Of a DNA stretch of 64,000 nucleotides, positions 1 to 7,537 are shown in pieces (the first letter of the stretch is position 1; each line of letters starts with the position of its first letter). Source of the DNA: Bog-473 sp963807675. Its GTDB lineage: Bacteria > Actinomycetota > Acidimicrobiia > Acidimicrobiales > RAAP-2. The translations under genes and the position numbers were made by a program. The stretch spans positions 124,001 to 188,000 of the forward strand of contig CAWECP010000012.1 in the NCBI GenBank assembly GCA_963807675.1, given 5' to 3'. Below the pieces are notes generated by a model. The model searched no databases. It was given only the letters and a program-made list of their open reading frames with translations, and was not told the origin of the DNA.

Positions 1-1
1 G

Positions 2-160
2 GACGAGCCCGCGCAGGCCATGGCCTCCTACGCCGAAGAGCACGGCTTCGACTTGGTGGTGGTGGGGAGCCACGGGCGAGAACAGGTGACACACCGGGGC
101 ATCGGTCGGTCTTTGCAGGCTCTGCTACGCCACCATCCGTGTCCGGTGCTGGTGGTGTGA
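2..160 (+). CDS. Universal stress protein (UspA family), C-terminal fragment
   Basis: The first 53 codons of the window are the end of a UspA-type protein; the start lies off the left edge. The visible part has a beta strand rich in Val followed by a Gly-Ser-His-Gly turn, then a Gly-x-Gly-Arg-Ser helix and a final Cys-Pro-Val-Leu-Val-Val strand. This is the usual UspA C-terminus, where the glycines and Ser hold ATP in ATP-binding members. Such proteins are cytoplasmic and are induced by stress or starvation. The stop is TGA at 158-160, and a DegV-family gene follows 73 bp later on the same strand, so co-transcription is possible. Confidence 0.8.
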   Translation, partial: DEPAQAMASYAEEHGFDLVVVGSHGREQVTHRGIGRSLQALLRHHPCPVLVV

Positions 161-233
161 CCGTGAGGGCCGAAGGTCTGGGGGGAGTGCCGTCTCGGCT
201 GCGGTCGCTCGGGATGGCAGCGGCAGGTGCCAT

Positions 234-1037
234 GTGTTGATCGTCACCGATGGAGCGGTCGACATCCCAGACGATCTGATGGGCTCTGACCTCGTCACTC
301 AGGTCCCAGGGGAGATCTGGGGCGCGGACGGGCCGCAGGAGGTCGACCGCGAGGAGTTCTGGGCCGGTTTGCGCCGGGGCGAGTACCCCTCGACCAGCCC
401 GCCCACCATCAGCGCGCTGATGTCGGCCTACGAACACCCCGACCTGGTCATCGCCCTCCACGTGTCGGGCCAATTGAGTGCCACGGTGCAGCGAGCCCAG
501 GAAGCGGCCGGACGTGTCGGCTCTGGCGTACGTGTGATCGACACCGGCTCTCTCAGCGTGGGGGCCGGATTGATCGTGTCCGAAGTCCACCGAGTGGCGA
601 GAGGTCAGTCCGCACCGTCACTCGTCGACTTGGCCGGGTCGCTCCCCCCACGGTTGCACACGTTCGCGCTGGTCCAGGACGTCGATGCCCTGCGGCGCAG
701 TGACCGCTCGGGGCTCTTACCCAGCTCACATTTGGCCCGCAACCATCCGATGGTGCTCGCTATCCGCGGTCGCGTCGTGCCCTTGTCGCAACCGAAACAT
801 CGAACCAGCGCCCTCATCGACCTGGCCCAACACCTGCGACATCGGCCGGGTCCGAACCCTCGTGCCTGGGCTCTCGGCCACGGGGACGCGTCCGACGTCA
901 GCTCGGTCGTGAGCGAGCTGAGCAAGGTGATGGAGGGGGACCCCGCCTTTGTGACCTACCTGGATCCCACCGTCGGGGTCCACCTCGGCCCGGATTCCCT
1001 CGTCGTCGGCGTCCTTGCGGACCCCATCTCCGATTAG
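234..1037 (+). CDS. DegV family protein (fatty-acid-binding fold)
   Basis: The 267-residue product has the DegV layout. It starts with a strand and a Thr-Asp near residues 5-6, has a PSTSPPT loop near residues 51-57 (the Thr-Ser pair that contacts the fatty-acid carboxylate in this family), and a VIDTGSLSVGAG segment near residue 100. DegV proteins bind single fatty acids and can act as FakB-like carriers for a fatty acid kinase, but no FakA is seen here. The length is slightly short for the family (about 280). The start is GTG at 234; there is no strong Shine-Dalgarno sequence. The gene overlaps the convergent DUF190 gene by 4 bp. Confidence 0.75.
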   Translation: MLIVTDGAVDIPDDLMGSDLVTQVPGEIWGADGPQEVDREEFWAGLRRGEYPSTSPPTISALMSAYEHPDLVIALHVSGQLSATVQRAQEAAGRVGSGVRVIDTGSLSVGAGLIVSEVHRVARGQSAPSLVDLAGSLPPRLHTFALVQDVDALRRSDRSGLLPSSHLARNHPMVLAIRGRVVPLSQPKHRTSALIDLAQHLRHRPGPNPRAWALGHGDASDVSSVVSELSKVMEGDPAFVTYLDPTVGVHLGPDSLVVGVLADPISD

Positions 1038-1411
1038 CGCCGGTGGCTCTTCGGAGTGGGATCGTCAAGAGCGGGAGTCGGGCTGGCTCCGAAGCGCGTC
1101 ACCCTCACCTCTTCTCGCGTCACGAACGACCCGGGCGCGAGCTCCTTGACCACGGGAAGGAACGCTTCGATGCGTTCGGGCGTGTCGACGAGCTCAATGG
1201 TCACCGGCAAGCCGATCATGGCATCGGGGAAGCGCGATGTACGGATCCGACCCGAGGCACCAAAGCCCTCGATCCCCCGCCACACGGTCGCTCCGGCCAG
1301 CCCGTCTTCACGAGCCCGAGTCAACAACATTTCATGCAGCCCGTGACGCCCCGAACGATCGTCTTCGCTCAAGAAGACCACGATCCTCGTAGCGATCTGG
1401 CTCGTCGGCAC
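1034..1411 (-). CDS. DUF190 family protein (CrcB-associated)
   Basis: This is a 125-residue protein with the DUF190 pattern: a VVFLSEDD strand, a helix, GATVWRGIEGFGASG near the middle, and a VTIELVDTPERIEAFLP segment. It is a small ferredoxin-like, PII-resembling fold that is very often encoded next to CrcB fluoride channels; its role is unproven. The start is GTG with a strong AAGGAGG site 5 nt upstream (complement of 1417-1423). It is divergent from the riboswitch-controlled crcB genes, so it would need its own promoter in the 1412-1526 gap. It is a paralogue of the DUF190 gene at 2130-2468. Confidence 0.85.
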   Translation of the reverse strand: MPTSQIATRIVVFLSEDDRSGRHGLHEMLLTRAREDGLAGATVWRGIEGFGASGRIRTSRFPDAMIGLPVTIELVDTPERIEAFLPVVKELAPGSFVTREEVRVTRFGASPTPALDDPTPKSHRR

Positions 1412-1526
1412 CAGCCACCTCCTTCTCGGAGCGCACCCGAAGCACTGCGTACCCTAGTGCGACGGTGCGCCAACTGTCGTGGCTCCCAAGGATCCTCCCA
1501 GCTGGACTCAGTTGGTAGATTGGACC

Positions 1527-1576
1527 TTGGCGATGGAGCTCGCCCCGTATGCCTGTCGGCCAATGGCTCCTACCGG
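1527..1576 (+). promoter_or_regulatory. Fluoride riboswitch (crcB motif)
   Basis: The segment has the hallmark GGCGATGGAGCTCGCC hairpin at 1529-1544 followed by ATGGCTCCTAC at 1563-1573. GGAGC in the first hairpin can pair with GCTCC in the second element to make the pseudoknot. The known Thermotoga fluoride riboswitch has the same order: GGGCGAUGAGG..., then UGAUGGCCUCUAC. It ends about 36 nt before the crcB start at 1612, so it could act on transcription or on access to the AGGAGG site. Recognised by eye; a covariance-model search would confirm it. Confidence 0.88.
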
Positions 1577-1611
1577 ACGGTGCCCATTGCGGCACAACGA
1601 AGGAGGAGCTG

Positions 1612-2133
1612 ATGTGCCCAACAGGTGGCGATCACCCAGGCGTTCCGCTCGACCCCGACCTTGACGTCGGGCCGCCCGGCGGATTCGGCGCACGGCCGCT
1701 GTCGCGCGGGGGTCTACGTCCGCAAGCGATCATTTTGGTCTCTTTGGCCTTCGGCGGCGCGCTCGGAGCGATCGCTCGTTACGCCATCTCCCTCGGCTTG
1801 CCCACTGAGACCGGACGCTTCCCCTGGGGCACCTTTGTCATCAACATCTCGGGCAGTTTTGTCCTTGGCTTTCTTCTGATCGTGCTGATTGAGCAGTTCC
1901 CACGAGGGCGGCTCGCCCGTCCGGTCATCGGCACCGGCTTGATCGGGGCGTACACGACCTTCTCCACGTTCACGGTCGAATCGGTCCAGTTGGTGCGGGA
2001 CGGCGATCCCGAGACGGCACTCGCCTATGTCGGAGCAAGCCTGGTTGTCGGCCTCGCGGCCGTGTTCATCGGCATGACCGGCGCCCGGGTGGCGCTGCGG
2101 GCCGAGCACTGGCTTCAAGAGGAGATGCGATGA
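1612..2133 (+). CDS. crcB: Fluoride ion channel CrcB/Fluc, first subunit
   Basis: This 173-residue membrane protein exports fluoride. Four hydrophobic helices are seen after a polar N-terminal stretch of about 35 residues. Family motifs are GGALGAIARY (first helix), WGTFVINISGS (second helix, with the pore Asn) and GLIGAYTTFSTFTVE (third helix, with the Thr-Thr-Phe-Ser break and the Phe box). The start ATG at 1612 is fixed by AGGAGG at 1601-1606; an upstream in-frame ATG at 1549 lies inside the riboswitch and is not used. The stop overlaps the next gene by ATGA. The long N-terminal tail is unusual. Confidence 0.92.
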   Translation: MCPTGGDHPGVPLDPDLDVGPPGGFGARPLSRGGLRPQAIILVSLAFGGALGAIARYAISLGLPTETGRFPWGTFVINISGSFVLGFLLIVLIEQFPRGRLARPVIGTGLIGAYTTFSTFTVESVQLVRDGDPETALAYVGASLVVGLAAVFIGMTGARVALRAEHWLQEEMR

Positions 2134-2468
2134 GACCCAGTTCAGGCTCGGCTTTTGATGGGACTCCGGCTACTCGCCTCACCTTGCTGATGACCTTCCA
2201 CGACCACGTCGGGCGCAAGGGAGTCGAAATGGAGGTCCTGCGGCGAGCGCGCAAGGCCAAGCTGGCCGGAGCAACGGTGTTCGAGGCTGTCGAGGGTTTC
2301 GGCAACTCGGGCCATCTCCATCGGAGCCATCTCGCGTCGGACGATGCGCCGCTCGCCGTGGTCATCGTGGATAGACCCGAGCGGATCGAAGCATTCTTGG
2401 AGTCGATCGAAGAACTGCTCGCGGGCATCCGTATCGTGCTCAACGACGTCGAAGTCGTCACCTTCTGA
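2130..2468 (+). CDS. DUF190 family protein between two crcB genes
   Basis: The 112-residue product matches the DUF190 pattern: LTLLMTFHDHVGRKGVEMEV, KLAGATVFEAVEGFG, VVIVDRPERIEAFL. It begins at the ATGA overlapping the first crcB stop and ends 20 bp before the second crcB, so the three genes form one fluoride-responsive operon behind the riboswitch. A function in gating or sensing is a guess from the constant gene neighbourhood. It differs clearly in sequence from the divergent DUF190 copy at 1034-1411. Confidence 0.88.
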   Translation: MRPSSGSAFDGTPATRLTLLMTFHDHVGRKGVEMEVLRRARKAKLAGATVFEAVEGFGNSGHLHRSHLASDDAPLAVVIVDRPERIEAFLESIEELLAGIRIVLNDVEVVTF

Positions 2469-2488
2469 AGCCCGGTCACACCGTTCTC

Positions 2489-2866
2489 GTGTCGCTGACC
2501 TTGTTCCTTGTCGTCGCCGCCGGCGGATTCGTGGGCGCGCCGTCTCGGTACTTACTGGACCGGTTGGTCACCACTCGGGTCAACTCCGACCTGCCTTGGG
2601 GCACCTTCGTGATCAACGTCAGCGGATCGTTCTTACTCGGATTCCTCACCGGGTTGGCGCTCAGCCACCACCTCTCCGACGTTGGCAAAGCCCTCCTCGG
2701 GACTGGATTCTGCGGCGCCTACACCACGTTCTCCACCTTCACGTTCGAGAGCTTGAGACTGGTCGAAGACGGTCGATTTCTCGAAGCCGCGGGGAACGTG
2801 GTCGTCAGCGTCCTGGTAGGTCTGGCCGCAGCCAGCGCCGGTCTGGCCGTCGGGCTTGCGCTCTAG
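2489..2866 (+). CDS. crcB: Fluoride ion channel CrcB/Fluc, second subunit
   Basis: This is a 125-residue, four-helix protein of the usual CrcB length. Motifs are GGFVGAPSRY, WGTFVINVSGSFLLGF and GFCGAYTTFSTFTFE. Fluc channels are dual-topology dimers; organisms with two adjacent crcB genes often build a heterodimer from oppositely oriented subunits, and this pair fits that model. The start is GTG at 2489 with only a weak ribosome site, as expected for translational coupling. It closes the operon. An ungapped stretch of about 145 bp separates it from the truncated tRNA repeat. Confidence 0.92.
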   Translation: MSLTLFLVVAAGGFVGAPSRYLLDRLVTTRVNSDLPWGTFVINVSGSFLLGFLTGLALSHHLSDVGKALLGTGFCGAYTTFSTFTFESLRLVEDGRFLEAAGNVVVSVLVGLAAASAGLAVGLAL

Positions 2867-3408
2867 GAGCGGGCGAGGTCAGAGCTGGTCCGATCGATGC
2901 CTTTGGACAGCAGAATCGATTGTGGAGGACCTCCTGTCGCAGTTGACGGGATCCGTCCCCAAAAGACCTGGTCAGACCGCTAGAATTTCCTCAGCTTCAT
3001 CGTTTCGAAAAACGGGATGTAGCGCAGCTTGGTTAGCGCGCCTGCTTTGGGACTATCCCAAGCTGTGCGTTGTGCTCACCAGTAGGGATGCTGCTCGGTT
3101 TCGACCGTTGTGGCCCGAGTTATCCGCGTTGACCACGCACTCGGTTGCAGGACGTGTGCTCTCAAGTGCACGGCGTCCCTGCGTACCGGTGTTCGGGGCA
3201 GCGCTCGTCCACCGGGGTCGCCAATCCGGCCTCCCAGAAGATTTTGGACACAGGCTGAGCGAACACTCCTAGATGCTTGACGCCCATGCCGGCGCCCAAG
3301 CGGCCCGGGACCCTTAGGGGCCCGCAAGGCCTGACGTCGATATCAACACGGCGACACATTCCGGCGAGATGCCGTCGAGGCGTCCGAGTGACCTGTTATA
3401 AGTGACCG
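2867..3408. other. Gene-free stretch containing a truncated tRNA-Pro copy
   Basis: No convincing coding region lies between the second crcB and the glycosyltransferase. The only recognised feature is the 41-bp tRNA-Pro 5' fragment at 3012-3052. A short GGAGG/CCTCC inverted repeat near 2936-2946 lacks a T-run and is not called as a terminator. The codon usage and base composition after 3053 look less biased than in the surrounding genes, consistent with inserted or decayed DNA. Confidence 0.5.
3012..3052 (+). repeat. Truncated tRNA-Pro copy, 41-bp direct repeat (left)
   Basis: It is identical over 41 bp to 5337-5377, covering the base before the tRNA, the acceptor 5' strand, the D arm and the anticodon stem and loop of tRNA-Pro(TGG). 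The match stops two bases after the anticodon, where the left copy runs on as CTATCCCA and not as the 3' half. It cannot fold into a tRNA. It may mark the left junction of an integration event with crossover in the anticodon loop, or a partial duplication. No integrase gene is present between the copies. Confidence 0.8.
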
Positions 3409-5052
3409 ATGTCGGTACTCGAGCTGGGCGGCGCCGGGACAGCCCCGACTGCGCCCCGAATCTCTGACGTGATCACTGGTGGGTCGCCAGCCGGTCGAGG
3501 GCGCCTCAGGTCCAATCCTCAGGGCCGTCGTGAGCGTTGGCAGCGGTGGGCTGCGTGGGCGGCGTTGGCCGGCATTGTCGCGATCGGGACGGCAACGAGG
3601 ATCCCCGGTCTCACGAGCCTCGGCCTCTGGCGAGACGACGCCTGGGCCGTGATGTCAACCCGCGTGGGGTTCGGGACGGCGTGGCACATGTGGTCGACGA
3701 CCCCCGGATTCGGACTGTTCGAGCGAACGTTCATCCTCATCGGCCCGCATGACACGTGGTGGGCCCAACTCCCGGAGTTCGCATGCGGCGTGGCTGCGAT
3801 GCCGGCGGTGTACGCGCTGTGCCGTTACATGAGGCTGGGCCGGCTGGTCGCGTTGCTCGGGGCGTTCGTAATCGGGATCAGCCCCGTCACGACCATCTAT
3901 TCTACGCGGGTCAAGGAGTATGCGGTTGACTTTCTGTTGACCGTGCTGCTTCTTGCCGCGGCAGAGGCGGCACGCCGGAACCCGGCTCTCCGCCAGTTGC
4001 TCGTCTTGGCTTTCTCGTCCTTCGTGGCCTTCTTCATCTCCGCCTCCGAAATCACCGTGGTGATCGCGGCCTGGCTAGCGCTCGGTATCACCGGATTGGC
4101 GAAGCGCGACGACCTGGTCAGGATTCTCGCCGTCGGCGGGGCTACCGCGGCCGCGTGTGCCCTGGTGCTGCAGGTGTTCTTCCGGCATCTTCCGCCGGTG
4201 CTGGCGAGCTCGTTCGACGGCTACTACATCGCGCACTCGTCGGCGCGTACGCTCGTGCTCTCCACGTACGACACCTTGTGGACCGCGTTCTCAAGCCTCT
4301 TCGGTCTCTCCACACTGTCTCTCGGTATGCACGTGTTGGTCACCCTCGGGCTTCTCGGACTGGCGATCCTCGGGGCGGTGCGCAACCCTCCCATGCGCTG
4401 TGCGGCATTCGCCCTGCTGCTGGCCCTCGTGTTCGGCGCAGCCCACATCACGCCAATCGGCTTGGGGCGCCTCGAGATGTACCTGTACCCAGCGGTCATC
4501 CTGTTGTGGGCGGCAGGACTCACACGCCTCGCCCGCGCTATCGGAGACGTGCTGAGCACTTGGACGAGACGGACCGCCTGGGCGGTGGCATTCGCGGCAC
4601 TGACCGCTGTCGCCGTGCCCTCCTCGGTCGACCGGATCCTCACCGCACCGCAGTATCCCGGCACCGACGTGCAGTCACTTGCCGCATACATCCGGCACAA
4701 CGAACAACCGGGCGACCACGTCTTCGTGAGTGAGCTGATGCGGTATTCCTGGGCGCTCTACGAGACGCAGCCCCGCATCGAGTTCGGACCGTACTGGTCG
4801 GTTGGCTGGACGGTGATCAGCACCGATCCGCACACGTTCATCGTTCCTTCCGAGTATTTCGAGGGAGAGTCCCGGCCGGCGCAATGGGCTGCACAGATGT
4901 CGCGGTACAGAAGGCTCTGGTTCGTCTGGACCGACCCCCTAAGCCTCACGCCGAGCTATGCCGCGCTCGTTGCCAACGGCTGGCACCATGTGCTCACCGT
5001 GAACGCGTCCCACGCCAGCCTCTACCTGATGGAACGCAACGGCGGGACTTAA
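3409..5052 (+). CDS. Membrane glycosyltransferase, GT-C fold (ArnT/PMT-like)
   Basis: The 547-residue protein has about 10-12 hydrophobic segments between residues 45 and 400 and a soluble C-terminal part of about 140 residues. After the first helix comes LGLWRDDAW, the acidic first-loop motif that GT-C enzymes use to bind metal and polyprenyl-phosphate sugar. Such enzymes move a sugar from a lipid carrier to a cell-surface acceptor outside the membrane; the acceptor is unknown here. The start ATG has no Shine-Dalgarno; a TATAAG at 3397-3402 would place the 5' end of the mRNA near the ATG. The gene is alone between the tRNA-Pro repeats, which suggests it is cargo of that segment. Confidence 0.72.
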   Translation: MSVLELGGAGTAPTAPRISDVITGGSPAGRGRLRSNPQGRRERWQRWAAWAALAGIVAIGTATRIPGLTSLGLWRDDAWAVMSTRVGFGTAWHMWSTTPGFGLFERTFILIGPHDTWWAQLPEFACGVAAMPAVYALCRYMRLGRLVALLGAFVIGISPVTTIYSTRVKEYAVDFLLTVLLLAAAEAARRNPALRQLLVLAFSSFVAFFISASEITVVIAAWLALGITGLAKRDDLVRILAVGGATAAACALVLQVFFRHLPPVLASSFDGYYIAHSSARTLVLSTYDTLWTAFSSLFGLSTLSLGMHVLVTLGLLGLAILGAVRNPPMRCAAFALLLALVFGAAHITPIGLGRLEMYLYPAVILLWAAGLTRLARAIGDVLSTWTRRTAWAVAFAALTAVAVPSSVDRILTAPQYPGTDVQSLAAYIRHNEQPGDHVFVSELMRYSWALYETQPRIEFGPYWSVGWTVISTDPHTFIVPSEYFEGESRPAQWAAQMSRYRRLWFVWTDPLSLTPSYAALVANGWHHVLTVNASHASLYLMERNGGT

Positions 5053-5336
5053 GCTCGCACAAACGCCCTCTGCCTTGCGTTTGTCGGCATGGCGCCTACG
5101 CCGGCAGAGTAGGGCGCGCCCGCGCGCCGCGAACGCACCACTGCCCAGCTGGGGCATTTTGAGCAAACCAAAACGGAGCCAGGTAGTGCGTCGCAACCTT
5201 GATGGTCGCGCGTCTTCAGCGTGCCCGGCGTGCCCTTCTCCGCCGGTTCCCACCGGTTACGCGCTCGAAGTTCCGGTGTACGCCACAGCGAGGACGGCGG
5301 TGGTCGCTATTATCCCAGGCGTAGGGATCCACTTCT

Positions 5337-5377
5337 ACGGGATGTAGCGCAGCTTGGTTAGCGCGCCTGCTTTGGGA
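5337..5377 (+). repeat. 41-bp direct repeat (right copy), 5' half of tRNA-Pro
   Basis: This is the right partner of the repeat at 3012-3052. It begins one base before the tRNA-Pro gene and ends in its anticodon loop. The two copies are 2,325 bp apart start to start. If this is an attachment-site pair, the tRNA was rebuilt on the right side from a 5' half carried by the element, which is the less usual polarity. Confidence 0.75.
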
Positions 5378-5412
5378 GCAGGAGGTCCGGGGTTCAAATC
5401 CCCGCATCCCGA
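5338..5412 (+). tRNA. tRNA-Pro (anticodon TGG)
   Basis: A full cloverleaf is visible. The acceptor stem CGGGATG (5338-5344) pairs with CATCCCG (5405-5411), the discriminator is A, the anticodon arm is CCTGC-TTTGGGA-GCAGG with anticodon TGG, and the T arm is CCGGG-GTTCAAAT-CCCCG. CCA is not encoded. A TATTAT box at 5309-5314 lies upstream. An 11-bp copy of its 3' end (GCATCCCGACG) recurs at 5423-5433. Confidence 0.96.
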
Positions 5413-5482
5413 CGTCATCTGCGCATCCCGACGGCGCCGCACAGGCGTGTGTCTCATCGAGCCCCTGGGTAACAATGCCGTC

Positions 5483-7120
5483 GTGACCGACCGCGAGGCG
5501 CCGACCGCCGGCAGCGGGCTGGTCCTTCTCACCCTGGCGTCGGCGCAGTTCCTCATGACCCTCGACAGCTCGGTCATGAACGTCTCCATCGCCACGGTGG
5601 GCAAGGATGTCGGCACCACGGTGACCGGGATCCAGCTGGCCATCACGCTCTACACGCTGGTCATGGCCGCCTTCATGATCACGGGCGGCAAGCTCGGCCA
5701 AATCCTCGGGCGCAAGCGCGCCTTCATGATCGGCTGCGTGGTCTACGGGTGCGGTTCGTTCACGACGGCCCTGGCGAAGTCCCTCCCCGTCCTCATCGTC
5801 GGGTGGTCGGTTCTCGAGGGGCTGGGCGCCGCGCTGATCATGCCCGCGGTCGTGGCCCTCGTGGCGACGAACTTCGGCCGCCCCGACCGTCCCCGGGCCT
5901 ATGGGCTGGTGGCGTCGGCCGGCGCCATCGCGGTGGCGGTCGGCCCGCTCGTAGGGGGGTTGTGCACCACGTACCTGAGCTGGCGGGTGGTGTTCGTGGC
6001 CGAGGTCGTGATCGTGCTCAGCATCCTGGCGCTCTCGACGCGGGTGGCCGACTCGCCCCCGGTCCCCGGCGTGCGCCTCGACCCCGTCGGCACATTCCTC
6101 TCCGCAACGGGCCTCGGCCTGGTGGTGTACGGCGTGATCCGCGCCGGCACGTGGGGCTTCGTGCAACCAAAGCCCGATGCACCGGTGTGGCTCGGTGCCT
6201 CACCCGTCCTCTGGCTCATCCTCGGCGGTGCCGGCGTGCTGGCGCTGTTCCTTTTCTGGGAGCACACACGGGTCAAAAGGCAACGGGCCGCACTGGTCGA
6301 TCCGGCCATGCTTCGCAACCCGACATTGCAGGCCGGGCTGACGTCCTTCTCCTTCCAGTTCTTGCTGCAGGCCGGAATGTTCTTCGTCGTGCCTCTCTTT
6401 CTGTCAGTGGCACTGGGACTGTCAGCCGTCGCTACCGGCGTCCGGCTGCTCCCACTGTCGGTGACGCTGCTCGCGGCGGCTGTCGGCGTGCCCAAGCTGT
6501 TCCCGCAGGCCTCCCCCCGTCGTGTCGTGCGGATCGGCTTCGCTCTGCTTCTCCTCGGGATCGTGCTGCTGCTCGTGCTGCTCGACCAGGGTGCAGGCCC
6601 GGCCATCGTCACCGGGCCCCTGCTGCTGGCGGGCCTCGGCATCGGCAGCCTGGCCTCCCAACTCGGGAGCGTGACGGTGTCGGCGGTGCCCGACTCGCAG
6701 AGCGGCGAGGTCGGCGGCGTTCAGAACACCGTGACCAACCTGGGCGCCTCCATCGGCACGGCCCTGGCCGGCACCGTCCTCATCGGCGTCCTGACGACCA
6801 CCTTCCTCGGTGCCGTCGCGGCCAATCCGGCCGTGCCCGACGAGCTGTCGTCGCGGGCCCAGGTCGAACTGTCGGCCGGCGTCCCGTTCGTCAGCGATGC
6901 CCAGCTCGGCGCGGCGCTGGAGCACGCAGGCGTGGCCGAGCCCACGGCTCAGGCGATTGTGGACGACAACGCGTCCAGCCGCATCAACGGTCTGCGGGCC
7001 GCGTTGGCCGTCTTGGCGCTCCTCGCGCTCGTGGCGTTGCTGCTGACCGGGCGCCTCCCCGTCGTCCAGCCGGGGACGGAGGACTCCGCCGAAAAGGATC
7101 CCGCGGCCCGTTCCGGCTAG
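5483..7120 (+). CDS. MFS drug exporter, DHA2 (EmrB/QacA) type, 14 helices
   Basis: The 545-residue protein is of the usual DHA2 length. The first helix carries LDSSVMNVSIATVGKD, matching the LDxTIVNVALP motif D of this family. Motif A is GGKLGQILGRKR in loop 2-3, and motif C (AVGPLVGG) lies in helix 5, typical of proton/drug antiporters. The substrate is not deducible. GTG at 5483 is chosen because reading further upstream enters the tRNA-Pro gene. It is convergent with the zinc-ribbon gene at 7141. No TetR or MarR regulator lies next to it. Confidence 0.87.
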   Translation: MTDREAPTAGSGLVLLTLASAQFLMTLDSSVMNVSIATVGKDVGTTVTGIQLAITLYTLVMAAFMITGGKLGQILGRKRAFMIGCVVYGCGSFTTALAKSLPVLIVGWSVLEGLGAALIMPAVVALVATNFGRPDRPRAYGLVASAGAIAVAVGPLVGGLCTTYLSWRVVFVAEVVIVLSILALSTRVADSPPVPGVRLDPVGTFLSATGLGLVVYGVIRAGTWGFVQPKPDAPVWLGASPVLWLILGGAGVLALFLFWEHTRVKRQRAALVDPAMLRNPTLQAGLTSFSFQFLLQAGMFFVVPLFLSVALGLSAVATGVRLLPLSVTLLAAAVGVPKLFPQASPRRVVRIGFALLLLGIVLLLVLLDQGAGPAIVTGPLLLAGLGIGSLASQLGSVTVSAVPDSQSGEVGGVQNTVTNLGASIGTALAGTVLIGVLTTTFLGAVAANPAVPDELSSRAQVELSAGVPFVSDAQLGAALEHAGVAEPTAQAIVDDNASSRINGLRAALAVLALLALVALLLTGRLPVVQPGTEDSAEKDPAARSG

Positions 7121-7140
7121 GACGCAGCGGGAATGGGCGC

Positions 7141-7536
7141 TCAGCGCCGGCGGAGACTCACGCTGCACCACGATCGCCTGCGGCAGGCCGGGCACGTCAT
7201 GTGGCGGTCGAATCGTCCTCGGGGCAGCCAGACACCGATCGGCAGTTGGAAGATCAACAGGTCCAGCACTCCGACGTAGGAAGTCTGCTGGCAGCGCTCG
7301 CACTCGACGATGAACGAGCCGCGTGCGTCCAGCGGGTTGCCCGAAGTGGCGACCTGGCTGTCGGGCTCGGGGCGTGCACCCGAGTAGAGGGCTCGCTTGC
7401 CGACCGGCAGCGCTGTCGTCGTCGCGACGCGGCGCCCCGCCGGCTCGTCGTCGGCCTCGGCCGCCGCGGACGGCACCCAGAAGAGCGCCCGCTTACCGAG
7501 AGGATCGGGGGGTCGCTCGCTTCGCGGTCCGGCCAC
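7141..7536 (-). CDS. Small zinc-ribbon protein with duplicated GKRAL motif, ParA partner
   Basis: The 131-residue protein is not of a family I can name. It has two copies of a GKRAL(F/Y) motif (residues 14-19 and 46-51) in a disordered, Ala- and Asp-rich N-terminal half. A zinc ribbon follows, with Cys79-x2-Cys82 and Cys115-x2-Cys118, and between them a hydrophobic stretch near residues 88-104. The start is GTG at 7536, one base after the ParA stop, so the two are translated in tandem. The coupling suggests it is a partner or cargo adaptor of the ParA ATPase. The GKRAL repeats look like short peptide docking motifs. Confidence 0.7.
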   Translation of the reverse strand: MAGPRSERPPDPLGKRALFWVPSAAAEADDEPAGRRVATTTALPVGKRALYSGARPEPDSQVATSGNPLDARGSFIVECERCQQTSYVGVLDLLIFQLPIGVWLPRGRFDRHMTCPACRRRSWCSVSLRRR

Positions 7537-7537
7537 G

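Noticed and set aside
2936..2946. Terminator after the second crcB
   Set aside because: The GGAGG-A-CCTCC inverted repeat has no workable loop and no T-run.
3012..3052. A second functional tRNA-Pro
   Set aside because: Only the 5' half is present; the T arm and acceptor 3' strand are missing.
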